64,000 bases of DNA from the NCBI GenBank assembly GCA_040285825.1, contig JAUPSS010000005.1:248001-312000 (forward strand), written 5' to 3'. The translations under genes and the position numbers were made by a program. Positions 31,526 to 39,953 of this stretch are shown one piece after another (position 1 is the stretch's first letter; every line of letters starts with the position of its first letter). The notes under the pieces are model-generated. The model was not told the origin of the DNA. It did no database searches and worked only from the letters and a program-made list of their open reading frames with translations. This stretch comes from Eukaryota sp. TZLM1-RC (lineage: Eukaryota; Metamonada: BaSk clade).

Positions 31526-32422
31526 ATGTTATCAAGGAAACGACGGGTTGTCCTTGATTCCGATGAAGAAGACTATACCCCGACACAAAAACTTCATGTA
31601 ACATCTGTATACAGCTCTTCAGAGGAAGAACCGTCTACTTCTTCATCTTCTGAGGATGAAACAACTTCCTCCATTCTGTTCTATAGGCAAATAGATATGG
31701 GTTCTCCTAAGCAGGAGGCAACCCCTTCAGAACCTTTTGAGAACTCGTTTGCTATTTTCTTGAGGTTTATAGCTTACGTAGTATCTCACAATGGAGTGTT
31801 ACAGGAGTTTAAGGACGATTCATTACAGTATATAAAAGTACATGTTAAGCGTGTCCAAGAACAATGTACAACGTTGGCCAGAATAGCAGGATCAAATACT
31901 TGGAATAAAAAGTACACAAAAATGCTTCGAACTAGACCCTACATGCAGTTGGTCTATACTGACACAGGACCTTTAAATGAGAACTGTGTTGCGTGTAATA
32001 GACCACTTGTCTCAAAGGAACAATTTCAGTTACGTCTAGATGGACCAGAAATTAGTCCAAATGCCAGCTGGTTTGATTCTTTCGACAATAGCCTGGATGA
32101 GACCTTTGAACCTCCAACACAACACTATCTGGGTGAAAACTGTGCATATCGTACCTATAACTTTCATAGATTATACCATTTTATACACATGATCTATGAG
32201 CAAATAGCGGAGTTCAACCTGACACTTCACGAGATAGACCACATTGACTTAGACTCTGTTGTTTTTGCTAGTATGTTTCGCCGGTACAAGAAGATAAAGA
32301 AGTTGCCGGAACCGAAGTCAGACCAGCAGCATCCTCTCCTCAGAATAGGTGTATCATCCTTTAGTTCAATTCCCAATATTGTTCAAGTGTCTTCTGAATA
32401 TGGTGAGGAAGATTCTGATTAG
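31526..32422 (+). CDS. DUF4211-domain (CCDC82-like) nuclear protein
   Basis: A 298-codon frame. The N-terminal 60 residues are basic then acidic and Ser-rich (SRKRRVVLDSDEED, SSSEEEPSTSSSSEDE), typical of nuclear proteins and CK2 targets. Residues ~70-240 form a mostly helical domain with W-xx-KYTKMLRTRPY, CVACNRPLVS and HYLGENCAYRTYNFHRLYH. This matches the DUF4211 pattern of a CxxC pair, then a conserved LG-x-x-C followed by a His-containing helix. Function is unknown across the family. The gene lies ~75 bp from the PDCD2 relic on the other strand. No intron is seen. The family call rests on motif memory. Confidence 0.7.
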   Translation: MLSRKRRVVLDSDEEDYTPTQKLHVTSVYSSSEEEPSTSSSSEDETTSSILFYRQIDMGSPKQEATPSEPFENSFAIFLRFIAYVVSHNGVLQEFKDDSLQYIKVHVKRVQEQCTTLARIAGSNTWNKKYTKMLRTRPYMQLVYTDTGPLNENCVACNRPLVSKEQFQLRLDGPEISPNASWFDSFDNSLDETFEPPTQHYLGENCAYRTYNFHRLYHFIHMIYEQIAEFNLTLHEIDHIDLDSVVFASMFRRYKKIKKLPEPKSDQQHPLLRIGVSSFSSIPNIVQVSSEYGEEDSD

Positions 32423-33540
32423 CCTTTTATTTACCAATATTGATACTGTATTTGAATGTATCCAATGTATCCAGCAAACTTATATATTTAAATTTTTCAG
32501 TCAAATTAGCTTTTAAAAATACAACTCATAAAACTCTATTGAAATTAACAAAATGTTATGTGGACCAAGGGATTTCCCCGGATTTGCCCAATGTAATTAC
32601 ATTTTTCAACGAATTATTCCCTAAAATCATGGACCCAATTTGTTGGTAGTAATAATGGTTACAAGTGGATGTTCTTATCTGTGAATGCTCATATTAGCAA
32701 ATGCCTTCGAACATAGTATTTAAAACAAATAAATGTCAATTGAATCTTCGTCAAAGTTCTCTTCACCACCACAGACACCTGCTTTATCCTCTTTCACTTC
32801 ATTTCGACAAGGAGAAAACACAGAGAACACTGTGGTGTTTAGGGAATGTTGATCAGAATTTGATTTACCTATAGCATGTGTCTAGGTTGCTTTACACAGC
32901 GTATCTATTCATCAAGATTTAAACTGACAAAATTATTAACAAGAAATGTACAGACGCTTTCAGAAGGTGAAATTTGAGATTTTTGATCAACTATTATAGG
33001 AAAATAGAGTTGGCTGAATTTGAACCATCTGTAATTATTAAAAGTAAATTGATCAATGTAGCTGCGTCAACTATCATTTGATTATTTTGGAAATTCACTT
33101 ATACAATTCTGTCCTGCTCCTCAGACAGAAGCCGAATGCAGAAGATTTATAAAAGAGTTAGCAAAAGAGAGGTGAAAGGAACAGAATAAAGGAAAAGTTC
33201 AGCAAAACTTGGTTGAGGGTCAAAAATTTACTAGAGTGGGTAACTTGGGTTACGTTGAATGGTTTGTAGTATTTTCCTTACGTGTCAAATACCCTTTATA
33301 TTGCTTAACCTGTGTGTTGACGCTCCCATTATTGTTTGTCTGACAATTATTTCAAAATTGACAGTCAAAGGCCCTTTTTCAAAACTACAAAAGATAAATT
33401 GAATCTTAAAGAAACTTTTGTCACATAACTGTTAGGCAGTAAATGTATGCATTGCGGACATGAACTATAAAAGGGACAAACTTGTAGTTAATGACAGTAT
33501 TGGGAATAATCAAGGTAAAACTGTACGAGAATCTAATTAT
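32423..33540. other. 1.1 kb without recognisable gene
   Basis: Contains many stops on both strands. A short plus-strand segment near 33115 reads PAPQTEAECRRFIKELAKER then TGA, protein-like but unassigned. The 69-codon frame at 32440-32649 lies in the DUF4211 3' flank and has no motif. Confidence 0.4.
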
Positions 33541-33900
33541 AGAAACCCTCTTTTAGAAACCTGCTTTTGCTAATTTTTTGATTGATTTGAAGGAGAGTTC
33601 ATCTGCAGTTTTGTTGAATCAAATTCTCCAAATTTTGGCTTATTTTTAAATGACGACCAATGGACTATTGCAATGATAATGCGTTGTTATTTGTAGCTTT
33701 GTAATTTACCCAATGATTTGTTTTGCAAGTGTGTAGCTGGTTTGACATTATCACATTTATTCAAATGCAACAGCTTTACTTCATATTGTTGTACTTTGCA
33801 TGATGCAGTCAGAAATCAAATCCATGCAATGTGTAATTCCTGTCATATTGAATCATTTGTAGAACCTTAGTTGAGGTCCCTTCATGTAAATGAAAACATA
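33541..33900 (+). mobile_element. LINE relic (knuckle region)
   Basis: Across several frames the plus strand reads IDLKESSSAVLLNQILQI, LFLNDDQWTIAMIMR, LCNLPNDLFCKCVAGLTLS, HLFKCNSF, LHDAVRNQIHAMC and IESFVEP. This is the order of the group B/D knuckle region, with stops and frameshifts throughout. It lies about 60-120 bp upstream of the Nse1 promoter block. Confidence 0.75.
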
Positions 33901-33960
33901 AGAGATTCAGAATATTGCAGAATTAACATTCCCAAATTCTGTCTCCTGAATTAGTTTGAT

Positions 33961-34020
33961 TCATTTCAACTATATCACCACTAATCTTAACAGCATTACA
34001 ACTTTTTGTGATATTAGCCG
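33961..34020 (+). promoter_or_regulatory. Start-proximal promoter block shared with the coiled-coil gene
   Basis: The 60 bp before the Nse1 ATG align with the 75 bp before the coiled-coil gene (36020-35959, minus strand) and before its truncated copy (9441-9515). Shared blocks are a CATTT-pyrimidine stretch, ccactaatcttaac versus ccactagtctcaac, and gtgatattagccgATGTCC versus gtgctaatagccgATGTCC. It could be a common core promoter/initiator or a duplicated promoter. No TATA box is apparent. Confidence 0.5.
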
Positions 34021-34734
34021 ATGTCCGGTTTTCCAAAAGGCTGTAGCGAGGCCTTTTTCAATCTTCTAAACCGGGGTACACTTTCTTTATCCGAGTTTGA
34101 CTCTCTTTTGGCTGATGACTCTCTTAATGCTCTCTCTGCTGTCACAGGCATCAACACCTTCCTTCAGGAACTTCACTATTCCACTCGTATTGTCAACACA
34201 ATTTGTCCCTACACTGAGAAACAGTTCGTCACCATTACTTATCCTTCTAATAAGGTGTATAAAACTAATTTCTCTCCTGCCCAAGTACTCTACTTTCGCG
34301 AGATTCTCACTCACTTCCTCAAGATGGACAATGAAGACAAGCTGGCTGACTGGGGTGACGTTCTTTCTCTTGTTGATGAGGTAGAGGGGTTCAAGATAAC
34401 CTTAACTCAAGCAGAAAGCTTTCTCCAACAGTTTATCACACATCATTTTCTAAGAGAATGCCATATCGGTAATGGAACTCAACTTGGCCTTGGTGTACGG
34501 GCTCTCAGTCAGTTTGAAAAGGAAATAGATGAGTCAAGTCCACGTTGCTTGATTTGTCACGAATCGTTATTCACAGGAGTTAAGTGTAATGAGTGTTCAG
34601 CAATTCTTCACAAGTCTTGCTTTTTTGACCTATTCCAGGCCAGAAATGGTAGAGTTATGAACTGTCCACAGTGTCGACAAACGTTTAAACCATTGGAAGA
34701 ACTTGAAACTTTAGCAGCTTCTTTGGCAAGGTGA
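34021..34734 (+). CDS. NSE1: SMC5/6 complex subunit Nse1 (RING-like)
   Basis: 237 codons, intron-free. Residues ~5-165 match the Nse1 winged-helix region (LQELHYSTRIVNTICPYTEKQF, an RHL-like segment FLQQFITHHFLRECHIGNG, LGVRALSQFEKEI). Residues ~178-222 form the C-terminal RING-like domain with CLICHESLFTGVKCNECSA, HKSCFFDLF and CPQCRQTF, giving the C4-H-C3 ligand pattern. In the complex Nse1 pairs with Nse3/Nse4 and supports DNA repair at collapsed forks; the RING has ubiquitin-ligase activity in some species. The length is typical for the family. Transcription converges with the coiled-coil gene at 34984. Confidence 0.88.
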   Translation: MSGFPKGCSEAFFNLLNRGTLSLSEFDSLLADDSLNALSAVTGINTFLQELHYSTRIVNTICPYTEKQFVTITYPSNKVYKTNFSPAQVLYFREILTHFLKMDNEDKLADWGDVLSLVDEVEGFKITLTQAESFLQQFITHHFLRECHIGNGTQLGLGVRALSQFEKEIDESSPRCLICHESLFTGVKCNECSAILHKSCFFDLFQARNGRVMNCPQCRQTFKPLEELETLAASLAR

Positions 34735-34983
34735 TTTTGTTTTCAATTAAATTTGATTTGTTTATTTTAATTCAAGTTTAATTTTTGTGTTTTATTGGCA
34801 GTTGTTGAAAAAACGATTTGCTGATTTTGATTAAGATTCTCAAAACAAATTATTACCAACCATGATGGTGTTTAAGTATAAGATTATTTTAAAATTTGTG
34901 TATCTCTATAAATTCAGGCTATAAAAATATTATTTAGTTAAATAATTTGTTATTAAAATACATATATCAAAAAAAACTTGGCA

Positions 34984-35958
34984 TTATTTCGCCTTACTTA
35001 ACACTTTCCGCGCACGAGCAACAACCTTTCTTTCACTTGGCTTTAGTACATTACTGACTTTCTTCTTCTTCTTAGTTCTGTCGTCTCTTGGTGTGGGATG
35101 CCTGGCATGTCTTTGGGTCATGGTAGCGGAAGGCATCACATCACCAAGGTCAGAATCAAACGTGATTTCATTGAGAGGTTCATCAACAACCGTAGAGTTT
35201 ACAGTCGAATATAACTGACTGATTAGGTCATTGAAACGATGGTCAATAAAAGTCTTGATTGATGACGTTTGCCTTGTTGAATTTTCAACTTCTGATTTGA
35301 TTGATTTCAAAAGTGTCAATATTGAACTAGAATTTTGATCCAAAGATGCTGATTGTGATGAATTCTGATATTTTGCCAACTCTTTGACACAAATTTGGTA
35401 CTTTTCATTTAGTTGTTGGTATTTTTCCTGTTCAGCGGAAAGTTGTTGACCGTAATCATAATCAACTTTTTTGGCAGCTTCCATCAATTTTGATAGTTGT
35501 CCTTGTAATTGAGAAACTTTTTCAGCAAATGATTTTTCCTGAAAAGTCAACGACTTTTTGAGCTCATCACGTTCGCTGCTGACGTCATCTAGTTGACCAG
35601 ACAAGATTGAACACTTTTCTTCAAGTAATGATATCTTGGATTGACTCTGAGACAATTGGTGCTCCAGTTGTTCGACTTGAGATGGATCCGAATGTGAGTC
35701 TCTTGGTTTGACTTGTTCTTTGGATGTGTTTTTGAGATGGGGCATGTTGAGAATGTCAGTGGCTCGGGAAAGTTCACGTTCAAGGTTGGTCATCAATGCT
35801 TGAGTTTCCGCATCAAAGCCAAGAGAGTCTGAATGAGAAGAACGAACGGACTGGGATATGTTCCTATGTGTTTCATTGAAGGATGACCTAGGCGGGGGTA
35901 ATTCGCCTATATCATCATCTGACAACATCAAAGGCGATGAAGGATCTTCGTTGGACAT
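34984..35958 (-). CDS. Coiled-coil protein with basic C-terminus, function unknown
   Basis: 324 codons. Residues 1-70 are acidic, Ser-rich and disordered. Residues ~85-195 form a heptad-rich coiled coil (QVEQLEHQLSQSQSKISLLE, EKCSILSGQLDDVSSERDEL...). A second helical segment is at ~205-250 (SILTLLKSIKSEVENSTRQ). The last ~40 residues are strongly basic (DDRTKKKKKV, RKVVARARKVLSKAK), a likely nuclear localisation or DNA-binding tail. I do not recognise the family; a kinetochore, cohesion or repair scaffold is possible but not shown. Its promoter and first 40 codons are duplicated at 9441-9683, and its promoter resembles that of the convergent Nse1 gene. Confidence 0.75.
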   Translation of the reverse strand: MSNEDPSSPLMLSDDDIGELPPPRSSFNETHRNISQSVRSSHSDSLGFDAETQALMTNLERELSRATDILNMPHLKNTSKEQVKPRDSHSDPSQVEQLEHQLSQSQSKISLLEEKCSILSGQLDDVSSERDELKKSLTFQEKSFAEKVSQLQGQLSKLMEAAKKVDYDYGQQLSAEQEKYQQLNEKYQICVKELAKYQNSSQSASLDQNSSSILTLLKSIKSEVENSTRQTSSIKTFIDHRFNDLISQLYSTVNSTVVDEPLNEITFDSDLGDVMPSATMTQRHARHPTPRDDRTKKKKKVSNVLKPSERKVVARARKVLSKAK

Positions 35959-36039
35959 CGGCTATTAGCACAAAAATGTCAAATAGTAGTAACCCGTTGA
36001 GATTACTGGAAGATGAAGATGAAATGAAGCAAGATGATC

Positions 36040-37203
36040 GTCTTTCATTTCCTTTAAGATACTGGTCCACAAAATGATTCATATTAAGAACAGCATTGGC
36101 ATTACGATTCCATAGACATCCACACTTCTTGCAACCGAGTAATCCATGTCTAAGGACCGTTGGAGTCTTTGCTCTCCTGTAAGGTCTTGGGTTAGGTACT
36201 CAATGTTTCTTTACATTTTCTCCTTCTTTTCCCTCGACTACACATGCATGATATCGACAATTTGTTCTATATCCCTGCACAGTAATAGACGGAAGTTAAG
36301 TTTTTTAAACATCTTTCGATAACCAACAATCTTTGTAGGTGCTTGATGTTTGAAATTGGTTTGATAATAGAAATGCTTCATGTTGTAGAGTTTTTTTGAA
36401 AATTGTTTTAGTTTTTCTTCCGATTCCTTTACAGTTTTGTTTTGATAAATCCATGATTCTTTGGCATCATTATAGAATTTTTGATGGTCTTTGTTCAGAG
36501 TTTCTGTTCTCTTTGAGGAGCAGTGAGCCTCTTGAAAGTATATTCCTTTAGTTTTGTTTTCATGTTTTCATTTGGAGGAGGAGGATTTTGTTTTGACCCG
36601 AAGTCTAGAATCTTTTGTTTTGTCTTTTTGTCTATTTTCATTCTGTTAATAAAACCTCTAGTTCTTCCTTTGTTTTCTTCATGACGCTATTCGTCCCATT
36701 TAGTCTTGAATCTGTTGGGGTTGAGTGGTGTGGTTCAGTTAACATGTTGGGATTTGGACAATTTATTTTTCGTTTCTCAGCCATCAATTGGTCGCTAAAG
36801 CCAGGGTCAATTACTGTGAAGGTGATATTTATCAGCTCATCTCGTGGAAGATCAGTCAAGTGTGGATCTTTTTCACTTTTTCTGGCTTCTTAAGACGACC
36901 CTACCCAGCTTTATCTTTTCTTATAAGGCAACTTACACCATCAGTCCTGATAGAAAAATTAAAGCAATAATCTTTCTGTTGAAACGCCCTTTTAACTACT
37001 CGAAATATCCATTTCCAATATTGATGTTGAAATGTTTCAATATCTCCATCAAGAAAAGCTTCACAGTTTCTCGGGTAATTGGATTCATCAGGGATCAAAA
37101 TTTTGTTAAATGCATGTGTGTCCCAGAAAGCATGCGCAGGTATTACAGAGGTCTGAAGTGGAAATAGGTTATACTTAATTGGTTGTGATTTTGGCAATCT
37201 CAA
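36040..37203 (-). pseudogene. Fanzor-type RuvC nuclease relic (i)
   Basis: In several minus-strand frames, in family order: YNLFPLQTSVIPAHAFWD and DTHAF (37200-37110), KWIFRVVKRAFQQKDYCFNF and TDGVS (~36945), TVIDPGFSDQLMAE (RuvC-I, ~36810), a KEEF/coiled segment (WIYQNKTVKESEEKLKQFS), a CRYHACVV segment, then HGLLGCKKCGCLWNRN and NANAVLNMNHF (zinc ribbon plus RuvC-III, motif at 36083-36112). This matches TnpB/Fanzor OMEGA nucleases, which use an element-encoded RNA to cut DNA. The relic has several frameshifts and stops, and the catalytic Asp of WNRD is Asn. Its 3' end abuts the promoter of the coiled-coil gene. Confidence 0.75.
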
Positions 37204-37680
37204 ATGACAATTTGCCTTCTATAAGCAAAAAAAATTTCTAAACATCTCAAAGGCTCATCCATTAAAATATTATTTAATCCTTTGCTTCACCGCAAATTCA
37301 CGTGTACATTGGGTAAAAATAAATGTAGATTATGAAAAAACAATTTAAGGTTCTTACCAACAATAACTGTTTCAAATCATAAGTAATTTCGGATTGATCT
37401 GGTAAACCTGTTTTCAGCTTATATAATATATCAATTAAATCACATTAAACTATAAACAGAAATGGAATCCATTTCGAAGAAGTTGAAACAATATTTCCAT
37501 AGCGTTTGCAAAGTTACCCAAAATTTCGTTCAGCTGTGTTCGTCAGAAATAGAGGTCGAGAAATTCATTCAACAATTCTTTGAAGTTATGGCTTACTGAT
37601 AATGCAATCAAATCTAAATATTCTGAAACACTTTATCTTGTGGACCTCACTAGAGATTTGAGATTTAAATCTGGAACCCC
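37204..37680. other. 480 bp AT-rich, nothing recognised
   Basis: Only short frames are present. The plus-strand frame at 37580-37768 is partly the antisense of the endonuclease relic that ends at 37681. I see no RNA-gene structure, although a Fanzor guide RNA would be hard to spot by eye. Confidence 0.4.
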
Positions 37681-38340
37681 TCAGTTACAAAAATTATGGA
37701 AAAATTCCTTAGCTTTCTCCTTTGAAAATTTTCTTAATAGTAGCATGTGGAATTCTACAGTGCATTGAGACCTTGACATTATCAGTAGCAGCAGTTTCCT
37801 CTTCCAAAGCAGATAATATAGCAGTAAACAGTCTGGGACGGCCTGTAATGTTGACGAATCTGAATCATTAGTTTTGATTGAATTAAGAAGAACGAATCGG
37901 TCAGTAGCTGGAAAAATTGTACCAGACTCAGTGGTGTCCAAAAAGAAGGCATTGAGAAAACTTTGGTCATGTCTTAAAAGTTGGTGGTGGGTGGCAACGT
38001 AATCATACAGAATTTGTTCTGTTATTTTATTATTTTGCTTCGAGTCAACTCTTGCTGAAATTTCAAAAGGAAATGATTCAACCAAAAATGTAGATTTTGA
38101 CAATAACAATTCAAAACTCTGATATTTCGTACTTTTTGATGTCAGTCTACTGTCTAAATATTCTTCCATCGGTGATGTTAACTCACAAATCAGAACTGTC
38201 TTTCTTCTTGTTGCATCTGTATTTTTTGTCATAAGAATTAGATCAGGTCTTAACTCAGTCAGAACCAAAGGAAAATTTACATAATGATACGTGTCATAAG
38301 GTAAATCGCAGTAAACATCATAATGATCTAGGAAAGGAAG
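37681..38340 (-). pseudogene. Retroelement C-terminal endonuclease-like domain (PD-(D/E)XK type)
   Basis: A 195-codon minus-strand frame extends in frame upstream of its first Met to about 38340. It reads YDVYCDLPYD, TELRPDLILM, VLICELTSPMEEYLDSR, SKSTKYQSFELLL and a hydrophobic C-terminus. The spaced RPD...(I/C)ELT-P-EE...K..KY pattern is the PD-(D/E)XK-like region downstream of the RT in a retroelement family common in cnidarians and other animals (RPDIVLW...IELTVPWEE). The upstream protein (RT) is missing, so this is a truncated element rather than a host gene. It differs from the RLE domain of the group A-D LINEs. Confidence 0.55.
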
Positions 38341-39485
38341 TAAGAGGTTAACAAAATAATTTATGATGAATCATGTCACCATTTAGGTCCATTAAATACT
38401 TTACATATTTGATAACCTGAACAATTGCAAAATTGTGACCCAAGGTAGCAGTTTATGCTGTGTTCTATGTTTTTGTTAAAAAGAAGTCTCTTTAACCTCG
38501 CTTTTTTGGTCTTAAAAAGGGTATTATACTGTCAATGTTGGAACGTATATATGATTGCTGAATATCATTTAAGTCTAAGTACTTCGGTGCACCAGAATCA
38601 TCTTCACGCCAAGAAGAGAAAGTGGAACAAGATTTAGGGAGTGGTTCAATGGGAGTGTGCAGCAGCGAACCAACACATTTCATGTCTTCTTCAGACCTAG
38701 GAACAGGTCAGAGTACACAATGATAGGTGGGTCAATACCCAAGTTCAGCGACACAGGGGAGGGGTGTGTGCGACACAGGAGGGAGAATAATGAGCTCAAC
38801 TATCAAATTTTACACTTGTCATCAAATTTTCGACTGCTGGTTGAAAATCACCTCTTCATTCGACATGGAAACTCAGCGAGTTATAGTACAAACTGCAACT
38901 GATGATAAACTTCAATTATGTGCGATTTTTTGTGTCTCTGCTGTTTTGTACGCCGGTCAGTCATACAATAGAGTGGCTATTAATATCTTGGTACTTCTTG
39001 CTTACGTTATGTTCAACAATGAAACAGATTTTGAATATTACTGGGATCTTTCAGTTTTGACAAGTCAATATGAATTCAGGAGTATGCTTCAAATTCAGCA
39101 AAGAAGAAATCTATATTATGACAACTAAACAGATTGACATTCCAAACTAACGTGCCATGAAGAGTCATGTCGGTCCAATATTATACAACTTCTGTTGTAC
39201 TCAATTAACTGACTTACACTCTTAACAAAAATTTTTTTAAGAACAGGTTTTTCAAATTCAATACAATACTATTTCATTGGCCAAGCAATCTTAAACTACT
39301 TTCAGTTTTACTTTTATTAAACTTACATATTTGACAAAATTAACTCATAACTACTTTCAGTGGAAATAGGGCTTTGCTTAATACTTGTCAATCAAAAGTT
39401 TTGCTGATCTACAAATCAATTTCTCACGAATCACAACAACAGGTCCAAACAATGATGTGTACAATTGAATCAACCCACATTTTGC
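38341..39485. other. 1.1 kb with only weak coding signals
   Basis: Two frames are protein-like but unassigned. A minus-strand 63-codon frame (38683-38492; DDSGAPKYLDLNDIQQSYI) could be an upstream part of the endonuclease-bearing element. A plus-strand 133-codon frame (38727-39128; MGQYPSSATQGRG...RRNLYYDN) contains IVQTATDDKLQLCAIFCVSA and YVMFNNETDFEYYWDLSV. I name neither. Confidence 0.35.
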
Positions 39486-39610
39486 TGTTGTAGACATGAT
39501 AAACAGTAGAAGAATAACAATAATTTATTAAATTCACCGGCCCTGATAAAGGCAATCACTAGTGAAGTATGTATGATAAATGTACTAGACTAATTGTCCA
39601 CTGTACAACA
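39486..39610 (-). repeat. Solo LTR of the second Ty3 family (125 bp)
   Basis: Plus-strand ends TGTTGTAGACATGATAAAC and CTGTACAACA. Shared blocks with 28097-28194 include ttattaaattcac-ggcc, tcactagt and actagactaattgtc. Extra bases relative to that LTR suggest an older or different subfamily. No internal element is adjacent, and I see no target duplication. Confidence 0.6.
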
Positions 39611-39629
39611 ATGTTTTGAATCAATTTTT

Positions 39630-39790
39630 TATTTTCCAAAATGAATTCTTCAAAACATTAATAATCAATTGTTTCAAACCCCACATCTACTATAGAAACC
39701 TTACCTACAACTTTTCATATTTTCTAAGTAATAACTATTAGCTAGAAACCAGGCTGTAAAACAAGATACAATTGAAATTACCAGACAGTT
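39630..39790 (-). mobile_element. Group B LINE 3'-end relic
   Basis: The minus strand encodes VRFL-like and IVDVGFETIDY-like segments in shifting frames, matching VGKFSIVDVEFEEIDF at the end of the group B copy at 3093-3745. Everything upstream is absent. Confidence 0.55.
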
Positions 39791-39953
39791 TGGTCAAACA
39801 TTCAGTCCTAGATTTGTGTCAAGAATTTTCTCTCTTGCATTAAAAAGCATAGATAAGAAGTAAAAATAAGAAAACAATTCAAAAACTCAAAACAAGACGC
39901 AAAAAACATTTATTAACAAACCGAAATCGCAAAAACAGACTGTAGAGAACAAT

